Positions 26,451 to 36,782 of a stretch of DNA of 64,000 nt are shown here, one piece after another (position 1 is the first letter of the stretch; the number at the start of each line of letters is the position of its first letter). Below the pieces are notes generated by a model. That model saw only the letters and a list, made by a program, of their open reading frames with translations. It made no database searches and was not told the DNA's origin. The translations under genes and the position numbers were made by a program. This DNA is from Neurospora crassa OR74A (lineage: Eukaryota > Ascomycota > Sordariomycetes > Sordariales > Sordariaceae). Where the stretch lies: positions 5,311,917-5,375,916 of the forward strand of contig NC_026501.1 in the NCBI RefSeq assembly GCF_000182925.2, in the 5' to 3' direction.

Positions 26451-26808
26451 TTACCCTAATTTATATATATAATAAATATATATACTAATTTATTATAGAA
26501 TTACCCTTAGGTTATCGATAGTAATAAGGATAAGAATAATAGCGAAGAGAATAAGAATAAAAGTAATAAGAATAATAATAAGGAGGATAATAATAAGAAT
26601 AAGGACTCCAAAGAGTCCTCCTCTATAAATTGCCCTAGTTTATATATATAATAAATATATATATTAATTTATTATAGAATTACTCTTAAATTATAGATAT
26701 TATTAAAGATAAGAACGATAGTAAGGAGGATAATAAGGAGGAGGATAATAAGGAAGAGGAGGATAAGGAGGAGGAGGATAAGGAAGAGGAGGATAAAGAG
26801 GAGGAAGA
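26451..26808. repeat. Tandem duplication, offset 179 bp
   Basis: The motif order TACCCTAATTTATATATA / ATTTATTATAGAATTAC / GATAAGAA recurs 179 bp apart, at 26,451 onward and 26,630 onward. Copies differ by transitions (for example ATTACCC against ATTGCCC). The second copy runs into the acidic-repeat reading frame, so the duplication is adjacent to or part of that relic. The right edge is uncertain because the second unit merges into low-complexity purine-rich sequence. Confidence 0.6.
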
Positions 26809-27349
26809 TAAGGAGGAGGAGAATAAGGAGGAGGAGGATAAGGAGGAGGAGGATAAAGAGGAGGAGGATAAAGAGGAGGAGGATAAGGAGGAAGAAAATA
26901 AGGAGGAGGATAAGGAGGAAGAAGAAAATAAGGAGGAGGATAAGGAGGAGGAGGAAAATAAGGAGGATACCGCCGCTACCCCTAAATTGTTCGCTACTAC
27001 CGCCCCTAAACCATCCGCCGCCGCCGCCCTTAAGCCATCCGCCGCCGCCACCCCTAAACCGTCTACTACTATTACCCTTAAACTATCCGCCGCTACCCTT
27101 AAACCGCCTACCGCCATACCTAAACTATCCGCTACTACTACCCTTAAATTGCCTACCACCGCCCTTAAACCGCTTATTGCTACCCCTAAACCGCCCGCTA
27201 CTACCCTCAAACCCCCTAATACCCTAGGGTTTATTACTCCAACCCTAATATACTATATTACTAATACTATACGCAATATAACCCTCCCGCTTAGGACTCC
27301 GACTAATACTTCCGTAAGTATAGGTCCGGAGATTATTACTATTCTATAG
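26690..27349 (+). pseudogene. Low-complexity open frame: acidic EEEDK repeats then Lys-Pro/Ala-Thr-rich tail
   Basis: A 219-codon plus-strand frame runs uninterrupted from 26,690 to a stop at 27,347-27,349, remarkable inside this block. Its first half is a roughly 15-bp minisatellite encoding EEEDK-type units (about 26,715-26,968). Its second half is rich in KPSAA, KPPAT and similar Pro/Ala/Thr repeats. There is no convincing ATG, and a TAA in frame just upstream (26,687) is of the RIP type. The GAG/GAT/AAG and GCC/CCT codons contain few CpA or TpG sites, so the frame may survive because it offers RIP few targets rather than by selection. Probable relic of a longer gene whose upstream part (about 26,086-26,450) is full of TAA/TAG stops. 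Confidence 0.5.
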
Positions 27350-27699
27350 CGCCTAAGAAACCGAATAAATATTTCCTTTCTATTAATAGTAAATAATATA
27401 TAGAATATATATTAATAATATCTATATCTAAATTAACCTAAACACTTATACCCTATAGACTACTAAATCTAATATTAAACGCCCTACTCCCTTTAATAAT
27501 ATTAACCCATTGCCTATTAAAAAATAAAACCTATATATAGGATATATAATATTTATATAATAATTATACAATAATTATTAAAATATTAATATTAAATTTA
27601 ATTGTAGAATAATCTTAATAAAAGTTTATACTATGGAAGAAGGAATAAAATTGTAATGAATTATACTCTTAGACGCACCGAATTTCCTAATTTTAGCTT

Positions 27700-28894
27700 A
27701 GTAGTACCGTAGTTGGTGGTATGAATTTAAATCATTATATATTGTGCATATCATGCACAGCTGGTATTATATCACATAACTATTATATACAAATGTGACA
27801 GATGCATATTTGTAATTTACGTTTATACACATGATAATTACGAAGATACAGTCGGTACTTTCGGCTTAAGGAAAGTGGAGTATGCACGGACCAGTCTAAT
27901 GCCCCTAATCACCATGCCCCTCAGGCAGGGCCTCCCCACTCAGGTCAGTTAATGCAGGCTTTCCGTGTGGCATGTGAAAGCGAAAGGGATCAAATTTTCG
28001 AGCAAGCCCTACCGTCGCATCGCTGAGATCCCATTCGCTCCCCCACATTTGGGACCAACAGGGCCCGACGGCCCTTGCTGTCGTTGGGAATATCGTTCAC
28101 GACGGGGATTTTGGAGCATGGGAAATGAGATCCATGGATATTAAAATATTGATGAAGATGAGATGTCCAGTTGTTGCTGTTCACGGAAATTATTGGCACG
28201 ATGAGGTGCGGAATGACTGAGAAAAGCACAACTAGGCTTGATTCGCGATGGGGGTGTTGAGATTTAGTGTACACTACACTAGGCACCTCACTGACCCTTG
28301 GCGCTATAGTGCACAATGGCCTCGGCAGTGACACGTGTGACGGGGGTGACGGATATCGTCATCGCATGACATCCACGGATTTAGACTAAACCTCGAACGA
28401 CAAGGGGGCCATCAGAGTCTTGCGTTCGACATTACTTCTCCACGAGACATGTGAAAGCGAGCCAAAGACTAAGCATTGTATGACGAGGTATTACCACCCT
28501 TAGTCACCACAGAAAAGTTGTACCCACTTCCGCAAGATTTAAATAGGCCCAATATAACTCCCATTCATCATCTTGACGCTACTACGATATGGGATCACCA
28601 AAAGTTGTGGTCTGGCCCGTTGAACCTGTTCTCCTTAACTGTGAAGCAAAGAGAAAAGGCTAAAGCAAGAACAGGTTGCCTCTATACAAACCATGAAGGC
28701 GATGCTAAATCATCTAAAACATGCTAGACCAAGTACACAGCAGCGCACGACTTCTATAGCGCCTGATGCTATGCATATGAACACTGGGTATCATCTATGC
28801 CCGATATCCTCCATATCGTCAACACTTTGTATCTTGAACAAAGCACGTTCCCCAATACTCAAAACTTCGTGATCTTGCTCAAACTCCCCGAGAT
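27700..28894. other. Right flank of the RIP block, 3' side of the FUN30-type gene
   Basis: Composition returns to normal between about 27,640 and 27,850. Short open frames (for example 27,990-28,334, minus, 114 codons without a recognisable motif) are not supported as genes. The last part should hold the 3' UTR and terminator of the chromatin-remodeller gene that ends at 28,895. Confidence 0.4.
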
Positions 28895-31800
28895 CTAGTC
28901 GGATGGAGGAGTTGCGATCGAGCCGCCATTCATGATAGCAGCGCGGACTTGGGCCTCCATCTCAGATTGGGACATCTCCACCGTGGACCAGCCGACCACC
29001 TTGTTGGCGAGCTCCAGCTTCTTCTGGCAGGCCTTGTAAACCAGCTCTTCGACGGTATCCTTGCTGATGAGCCGGACAATCTCCACAGGGCGCGTCTGGC
29101 CGAGACGATGAGCGCGGTTCTCGGCCTGTATATCGTCCTGCGGGTTATCGGACTGGTCGAAGATGATGACTTTGTTGGCTGCAGTCAGATTGATTCCTGT
29201 GCCGCCCGAACCTGTCGTGAGCAAAAAGACGGGGATGGTCGCGTCGGCGTTAAAATCGTTGATGAGTTCCTGACGTTCACTGACATCCGTGTTTCCTTGC
29301 AAGGAGAGATATTCGATCTTCTCCGACGCAAGGCATTCTCCCAAGATCTCAATGACTTTGGCGAATCGTGTGAACACCAAAGCGCGGTCACCGTTCTTCT
29401 GATACTGCTTAATCAGCTTTAAAAGGGCCTGGACCTTGGCACTCTCCATCCATGACCCATCCGGAAGATCGAATTGTCTGATGCACTTGTAGTCTCTGCA
29501 CCAAAGATGCAGTTCGAAGTCCGAAAGGGCCTTGAGCTCATTGATCAGATGTTCGATCTTCGGCTGCCGGAGCTCCGATTGGTCGACCTTTTTCATCAAA
29601 ATATTGGCCATCTTTTCCACCGTCGAATCATTGAAATAACGCCGGAACAACTGCGGGTGGATTGCGGACTTCCGGAGCTGGATCCAGACATTGTTGTTGT
29701 CGTTGTCACGACCGACACTGCTGGCGCCTGTGGCGTCGGTCTTCCGAAATCGGCGTTCGTAGTCTTTATATATTGCTGCCTGTACGTCGTCCATTTCACA
29801 GTAGACGACTTTGGCTGTTTTGGGAGGCATGTCCTTGAGGACCTGCTCCTTGCGACGTTGTAAGATGAAGGGCTCCAGGATTGTGCGCGCCCGCGCCACT
29901 CGTTCACTGTGAAGCAATGCGCCTTGCGAGACTGCCGTCAAAGAAAACTTCTGATTGAAGAGTGCTTCGAGATCATCGAAATGGTCCCGAAAGAGCTCCG
30001 GCTCGACGAACTGAAGCAATGAAATCATTTCCATGAGATTGTTCTGGACGGGCGTGCCAGACAGAATGAGCCGCCACGTTGCTGTGATCTTGAGCAGATC
30101 CTTATAGAGCTTTGTCTTTGGATTTTTCATTTTGTGACCCTCGTCGAAAACCGCTACCATCGGCTTCAGCCGTCTCAGATTCGAGATGTCGTCCTGGCGC
30201 GACACCTGGGAGTAAGATGTCAAGACGACGTGGTGGCTGGCGGGATCATCCAAGATGTTGTCCGCAATCTCATCGCGGACAGATTGCGATCCCTGGTACA
30301 AGGTGACATTCAAGCCCGGGGCAAACCTCTTGAACTCGGCGGCCCAATTCGCGAGCGTGGACGGAGGGACGAAAATGATGTTTGGCCATGGTTGGTTGCT
30401 ATCGTCATCCTGGCTATGTTTGTCATGTTCCTCGACAATTGCTGAGATCAAGCTGATGACCTGGCAAGTCTTGCCCAGACCCTAGAATAGTGGACAGTCA
30501 GCAACCTCATGGGGAGGCAAATGTCAGAGACGAGTAAGCTACATACCATATCGTCAGCTAGAATGCTGGCATATTGGTTTTCATATAAGAGATACAACCA
30601 GTTAAGCCCATACAGCTGGAAAGGCTTCATCGTGCAGCCGCTCATAAGCTTCGGCTGGCTTAAAGGAAGGTCGACCAGCGTAGTCGTACCGTCAATGCTG
30701 AGAGGCGTAATGGTTCCATCCTTGTTCTTCACTGTTCGAGGCTGACCGGTTTGGTCGACCTTCCACCTCGAGGTGGCGTCCTTGATCGCAGCTGCTTGCG
30801 ACTCGCAGACAGCAATGACATGGTCAATGCCATCCAACGCCTTGGTGTACTCCTTAATAGAGCCCACGATATCTTCGCCAACCGGTGCCCTAGTCGACTT
30901 CTTGCGCTTGACCTTCGTAGCCTTTGCCGCCATCGTCACTCTCTCAGCATCAGCCACACTGTCGAAAGGCTGATAAGAGAGCATATGCTTTGCAACATCT
31001 TCTTTGACGTTGGCAATGGCCATCAATTGTATCGGATCGCAGGTATTGAGGTACTTGAGGACACGCTCTTCGAAGGCATCTTCTTCCGGATCCCGTTGCG
31101 AAAGTTCGGGCTGCGGTTCAGGCGAGCGAACCGACTTCTTCTGGACGTAGTCATCGTCATCTTCGTCGTCGCTAACGAGCGTGATGATTTTTGTCTGTTT
31201 CAGTTTGGGAACGGGCTTCTCGATCGGTTTCGCTGGCGAGCTGGCTGGCGACGGGCTGCGTCGCCGACGGCCCTGAATTAGGCGACGGCGAGCCGGCGCG
31301 GGCGGTGCTGGGGCAGGCTTTAATGGAGAGTCTTTCGGACGTATAGATTGCAAGGATTCTGGCGAAGAAGATCGGAGCGTGACCCAGTCCTCTTGAAGGA
31401 CGTAGGGCTTCGACGGGCTCGTAATCGGACTCCCGACATCATTGAACAACTTTGGTTTCTGTCAAATATGCCAAGTGTTAGTATGACGCTGGATGTGATG
31501 TCTATCATGAATTGTGCAGGTCAAGTACCTTTGATGGTTTGAGGTACACTGCAGGCGCAGCCTTTGCAGACGTGGGGTTGGGCTTTTTGAAAGCAGATGG
31601 CTGAATGTCGCCGCGCGCGGGCCCTTCATCGTCTGAAGAATCACCCGCATAGAGAGGCTTGTCAAATTCATCGTCATCGATCATTATATAGTCTCTCTTT
31701 GCCCCTGCTTTTGCGGGGAGTGGTTGTGCGGCAGGAGCCTTGAAAGAGGTACCTCTTGGGGCCATCGCGCTCGCGAATCGACCTCCGATATTCGACGATT

Positions 31801-32065
31801 GTTGACGGAAAGGTGACGATGCAGGTACTTCGACGACCGTGGGGGAAGACGGGATGGCGGCTTCTCGTGGCTTCACTGTCGGTTGCGAGGCGATCTGGGT
31901 AGGCTGAGTAAAGTAGGGCGATTGGGAAACAATACTGAGCTCATCCTCGTCGTCTTCGTCTATAAAATCAAGATCGGGCTTGGTCCGCCGTTGAGGGACT
32001 GGGCTATCCACAACAACGCTTGATGAGCGCAAAGAGTCGTCCTCTGGCAAGGACGAGAAGGCCAT
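28895..32065 (-). CDS. FUN30: FUN30/Fft3/SMARCAD1-type SNF2 chromatin remodelling ATPase
   Basis: Three exons on the minus strand: 31,529-32,065, 30,547-31,458 and 28,895-30,481; introns 31,459-31,528 (70 nt) and 30,482-30,546 (65 nt). The product is about 1,011 residues. The N-terminal half is disordered, Pro/Ser-rich and acidic, with a CUE-like region at about 304-355. The ATPase has LADDM-GLGKTCQVISL as motif I (GLGKT 484-488), DEGH as motif II (596-599, the Fun30-type variant of DEAH), SGTPVQNN as motif III, and a helicase C lobe with GGTGINL and QAENRAHRLGQ (about 936-946). Family members slide or evict nucleosomes, promote DNA-end resection and maintain silent chromatin. The second intron falls exactly between LADDM and GLGKT. 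Start: first ATG of a 179-codon exon. It diverges from VMA21 across a 942-bp shared upstream region and is the nearest intact gene to the RIP block. Confidence 0.93.
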
Positions 32066-33007
32066 TGTTGATTGTCCAGAGCAGAATCAGCCAAATCAAA
32101 GAATACAAAGTAGTCTTCCAAGGAGGTGGTGGTGAAGGTGAAATGGTTGCTGTGGAGGTAAATATCGAAAAAGTAGGTGGAAGGTACCGGTCGTTTGTCG
32201 GACGCGGTCAAAGGCGCAAAGCTGAAATTTTAGCGGCGCATAGAGCCAAAGCAAAACCCGATAAAGACGAACAAGAGAAACGTTCGCTGAAAGAAAGAAT
32301 TTCAGTTGACCCAAAAATCCAGGTCCAAAGTACCCTGTTTCCTTGACGCTTTGCCCTTGGGAAACCTGTGATGTAAAAAGACGGGATGACAACCGAGAGG
32401 AGTTGTGCTGGAGTTTGTTGTCGGTCCGTCCTAGAACAGAAAACTGGCTGGGTACACGGCATCCAGTCGTGCAACCGGCTCCAGATTGCCGTCCAGCAAT
32501 CAGCGATGGGATCAGCCCTACATCTTTCTCATCTGGAGCCCCACACCGCCGCCATTCAGCCGCGACGCGCATTTGCTCGTTGCGAGAAATAATGTGGGAC
32601 AACGCGACCGGCCGCCTTCACGTCTCCACGTGCTAGCTCTCAACTGGTCAGGCACAGCAACGAACCACTCAAATACCGATGAGGACAGGGGAGGCCCACC
32701 CAGCCAACCAGCGACCTACGCAATTGCCCAAAGTCGAGCTTGTCCTCATCTTGCCATCGAGGACTTCACCTAGAGAACTACCTTTGATTTTACTCAACAT
32801 CTCACTGCTACCATTTACTTGAGTAAGCTACTATATCTTGATGTGTTCCTTTTGCTTGCCAGTCTAGGTTCATCTTAAGAGACTTACCAACACAGCAAAC
32901 AGCTTCAGCTCATTCATTCAATTCATCCCGTGAAACCGATATAAGACTACAAACATCACGACCAACCTACACCAAACAGAAAAACTGGACCCAAAACCAT
33001 CAACAAG
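32066..33007. promoter_or_regulatory. Divergent promoter between FUN30-type gene and VMA21
   Basis: The 942-bp gap between the two start codons must contain both promoters and 5' leaders. CT-rich and A-rich stretches lie just before the VMA21 start (about 32,780-33,007). Open frames across the gap (for example 32,096-32,602, minus) contain no recognisable domain and I treat them as chance. No canonical TATA box could be assigned with confidence. Confidence 0.5.
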
Positions 33008-33695
33008 ATGGCCACCCGCAGAATTATATCCCAAGAGAAGACTCTCCTCGAGAAGGATGACCGTATCGGTTCCAGCCCAGCGGCAAGCGAGAAGTCCAAC
33101 ATCACGCCAGCCGTCCCTGCGTACGCTTCACCCCAACCCCCGTGCTCATTCTCATCCATCACACATCACCGGTTACTCTTCCTTCCATTCTCATCACTAT
33201 CATACACCTGCTTATCCCGCCCATATCCTGCCTGATGATCCCACTTTCACACAATACATATATGTATCCAAGATATGATCACCAAGCTAACCCCCAACCC
33301 CTCCACAGTTCCGTAATTATCAAACTTCTAGCCTTTACCTTCGCAATGATCGTCATCCCCATTTCTTCTTACTTCCTCACAGTAGACCGTTTGTTTAAAG
33401 GTACGCCCAGTTCCCCCCTTGTGCTCCTGTCCCTGCTCCCCAATTCCCTGTCCCCCAGATGCCACATGGTTCTTCGTTCCTTCGTGCGCATCGCACGAAC
33501 CGGACTCAATCAGCAAACTAACATTCACTGATCGAACCACCAGGAAACTCAACATACGCCGGCGCCACAGCAGCTATTATGGCCAACGTGGTATTAATTG
33601 GGTATATCATTGTTGCCATGGCGGAGGATCAGTCGGACCAGGAGAATGAGAAGAAAGGAGGTGGTGGGAAAGGAGAAGGGAAGAAGGATCTGTGA
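33008..33695 (+). CDS. VMA21: V-ATPase assembly integral membrane protein Vma21
   Basis: Exons 33,008-33,120, 33,309-33,400 and 33,544-33,695 join in frame to give 118 residues, normal for this family. Introns are 188 and 143 nt with GTACGC donors. The protein has a polar N-terminal tail, a first membrane span (about 40-61, IIKLLAFTFAMIVIPISSYF), the conserved FKGNSTYAG loop (67-75), and a second span (about 76-94, AAIMANVVLIGYIIVAM). The acidic, Lys-rich tail ends KKDL, a canonical KKxx di-lysine ER-retrieval signal. Vma21 chaperones assembly of the V0 sector in the ER and cycles back by COPI. The start ATG has a good CAACAAGATGG context. The gene diverges from the FUN30-type gene. Confidence 0.95.
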
Positions 33696-35243
33696 TTTTC
33701 ACCGAGATGTGACATGAGTGTTGTGACATTGCCTGCCCTCATGAACGGAAAGGGTTGTGGGGAAAAAAAAAAAGTATTCATCTGTGTATCCAAACATCTT
33801 CTTTCGTTCGAAACAACGAGTGAAATGTTCTTCGCGTGATCAAGTGCATCGGAGCATGTCGGATTCGTATAACAAGCCTAACTTCCTATCTGAGAGCGGA
33901 AAGATGGGTGCGTAGGAAAACCACAATCACAATATATAGTAGAACGATCCTTAAAGATGCAACAATCCAGCTGACAAAAATCCCTTGCACTTTCTGGGTG
34001 TTTGCACTTAGGGAAGCTAGTACACTACACAGATCAAAAAGCGCCCTCCAGCGCAGTCATTGAAGGGTGACTAAAAGTGGGTCATATGAGCCCTAGTAAC
34101 TGGGCATAAGTGTTCTCTTCACCAAAACAAGACTCTTGTAGGTGCAAATCCAGAGTCTGCACTTTGTACACTACTGCTTCTACCAACACACTGATTGAGA
34201 GCCCGAAGGAGGTTTGTACACTCGATTCTTCCAATGTCCTACCTTTTCCTACTTACCTACCTATCTCTTCGAGGGCGCTGGACAGTGGAGACATAGAAAA
34301 TCACTATCTTGCATACGATTTCTAGGAGGCATGAATGTGTTGCAGTATGCTTCCAGATTATGCCTGATATCCAGGGAACCTAAAACCCAGTGCTCCAAGT
34401 CAAAACGGTACATGCGGTAGTTTGCAGGGTTTGTATTAGGAATCAAGTTTAGTTGGCACATAGTTCGCACTCTGAAGGGGTTCTTGCACTTGGGGGTGGT
34501 TGCACTTCTAGGGATCTTTACTGTATTTAACAACTTCACAGTGATGGGCAATGATCAAGCCATTTGTCCAATCAAACAAGGGTTAATCTATTCGCTTATA
34601 CCTGGCCCACGTATATACTCCATCTCCCGAGGATATCGTCGCAGAGACAGTAAAGAGCAGGTGCAGATCTCCTGCAAGGGTGTGCCTGAATGACGAGTCT
34701 TCCATCCGCTCTCCAGATCAATGCGTTTTCCCTTCACCCTCATTCGGGTGATTTCTAGCCGCTGTAATCCTGTTTCACGTCGAACACAAAAGAGATCCTT
34801 TGACTCATCCCTCATCACACACATTGCGCCCATCATCCCTAACAATACCTTGTTCCTTGCGTAGTTATAGCTTTCCATCTCGATTGCAATCCATTCCCAC
34901 ATTATCATTACAACATTATCTGAATCCTTCATGGAACACCGGCGTTTCATGACCACTTCATGTCCGAAGATAACTTCCCGCAAACCTCAGTCTTAAAACA
35001 AGAAATTCTGTCATAATGATACCTCCATTACACCTATCAATGATTGGGAATGTTCGGCCGACTGCCTCCGAACGCTCATCAGACGTTCCCTGGATGGCAT
35101 GTAGGCGAAGGCGTGGGTATCCATCGTAAAAGAAAGCGAGCCAAAAAGTGGCAAGGCCCGACAAGCAAGTCTTCATCAATATCATATCATAGTCGAATAA
35201 ACGACAAAATCGTTATCCGAACATCCAGTCTCAGTAGACCAGC
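33696..35243. other. Convergent intergenic region, VMA21 to DUF2406 gene
   Basis: The two flanking genes converge here, so the stretch should hold their 3' UTRs and terminators. An 11-A run follows the VMA21 stop at about 33,763-33,773. Several 70-130-codon open frames on both strands (for example 34,588-34,983, minus) carry no recognisable motif. Nothing else could be supported. Confidence 0.4.
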
Positions 35244-36782
35244 CTACCTCTTCAGCTTGCGCGAAAACCAACTCTTGCGCTTCTCCGGGACGCCCGGCCT
35301 TTCTGGTTGAATGGTATCGTTCGTCGACTTTTTCTGTAGTGTCCGGGTGTCTTTCTGGGGCGGAGCAGGCGCTGTGACTGGTGCAACGCTGGGGCTTCCC
35401 TGACCGAAGTTGTTGAGGTTGTTGTTGGCGAAGCCAGACGTACCGTTCGCTTGGTAGTTGTTTACTCCACCGCTGTTCATGCCCGTGGCAGGTTTCCCGT
35501 TGTAGCCAACTGTGAAAGCTGATGGTGAATATTCGGTGTTCTGGCTGAATCCTATTCCATAATCATTTGCTGGTTCCGACGGTCGCTTGGAAACTGGCCC
35601 CGCTTGAGCTCGTTCAATCGAACTGTTGTCACTACTTGTCGGATCAGTCTGATACCCCAATGGATCACTTCCAGATGCCGAGGCAACGGTCTCGTACGAG
35701 CGATGGTTACTCGGGATCGGGTAGTCGTTCGCGCTCGGCGATTGATACGGCGAAGAGAATTGCGGGTTAGGCATGATCCTGGGATCCCGACGTCTGCCTT
35801 GACTCTGAGGCGGGGAGGAATACCCGCTGTTGTATCCTGACTGGTAATCGTAGTAAGTGTCTCGTGGTGCTTGCCTCAGGTCATGTTGGCTGCCGTCCTG
35901 ACGGTTCGGATACATTGCCGAAGCTGGTCGGCTGTTGTAGTAACCGGGGCCATCTAATTCGGTTAGCATTCCCGTCTTCCATGTCTTAATGAGGGTGTGT
36001 AAAGTTGGTCGTACTTGTGCCATAATAACTGTTTCGTCTGCCGTTATTGCCCCAGGTTGACTCCGAGTCTATAAACGAAGTTAGTTTCAGGTTGAATCGC
36101 AACAACCCGTGAAAAGCTGGTACATACCTGAGCGGTAAATGGACCTACGATTGCTGTAAGCTCCATCAATGGCGGCCTCGAAGCTCCGAATGGTATCTAG
36201 AGGGCGCTCCCAACGACTGCGGGTGGGATTTGAGCGATCGGGGTCGGCTACACGAGAAGTCAGCATCGAGCCTAAGTGATGAAACTTGTCTCTCAGCGCG
36301 TCCACAAGAGAACTTACCGATTGGATTTCCAAAGACATCCTTGTGCTGCACATTCCGCAAAGAAGCGAGCGATGACTTAACGTGCGCGGCCACCTCGGCT
36401 GGTAAAGGTCAATATGAAGTTCACCGCACGCAGGACACAATAAAGGTGGCGAATCATGCATATTGATGCATGACACATGGTTGGACTTACATGGCTCTGC
36501 CTCGTTCATGGCCAAGGTAGGGTCGGCTTTAGTATGTAACCGTTTGGCGTCCTTCTCGGCACTGGTTTCGTGCAAGTCAAGCTTTTGCTCCTTGGCGTCG
36601 TGAGACTTGTCCGATCGGAAGCTGAAGGCTCTCGACTTGCGTTGGGAACTCGGTGGGCGGCCCTTTGTCTGAGTGGTAGGAGCGACGGGCGCTTGTGACT
36701 GCTGGTACTGTTGTCCCTGCAGTTGTGCCTGCTGGACTTGGTGCGAATTTGAGTTCGGGGGGTATCTGTTGGAAGTCGCCAT
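35244..36782 (-). CDS. DUF2406 domain protein (fungal-specific, function unknown)
   Basis: Five exons on the minus strand: 36,491-36,782, 36,318-36,398, 36,128-36,247, 36,015-36,068 and 35,244-35,953; about 418 residues. All four introns are GT-AG and keep frame. The N-terminus is Gln/Ser-rich and disordered. The conserved DUF2406 core spans exons 2-4, with VQHKDVFGNPI, ADPDRSNPTRSRWERP, LDTIRSFEAAIDG and YSNRRS as key segments (about 97-195). The long C-terminal exon is rich in Ser, Pro, Asn, Gly and Tyr and ends in a basic tail, WFSRKLKR, which could contact membranes. Yeast relatives such as YMR295C are poorly characterised plasma-membrane or bud-associated proteins. A downstream alternative reading frame starts within intron 4, but the join at 35,953 restores the expected sequence. 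Confidence 0.85.

Larger units (their letters stand above)
5770..27700. repeat. About 22-kb AT-rich block with RIP signature
   Basis: From about 5,770 to about 27,700 the sequence is dominated by TA-rich strings. TpG and CpA are scarce on both strands, while CpG, GG and CC remain. That pattern is expected of repeat-induced point mutation, which converts CpA to TpA in duplicated DNA in many Pezizomycotina. No intact gene was found; stops are mainly TAA and TAG, as expected from CAA and CAG. Several degraded tandem or direct duplications and coding relics inside are listed separately. The block is most likely a nest of RIP-killed transposable elements forming an AT isochore. It could also be part of a pericentromeric or subtelomeric domain, which this window cannot decide. 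I could not delimit LTRs or identify a transposon family. Confidence 0.85.

Noticed and set aside
26686-27210. 174-codon minus-strand Ser/Leu-rich frame
   Set aside because: It is the reverse complement of the acidic EEEDK minisatellite and the Pro/Ala tail; low-complexity DNA opens both strands.
28949-31281. Several plus-strand frames of 100-180 codons
   Set aside because: All are antisense shadows of the FUN30-type gene.
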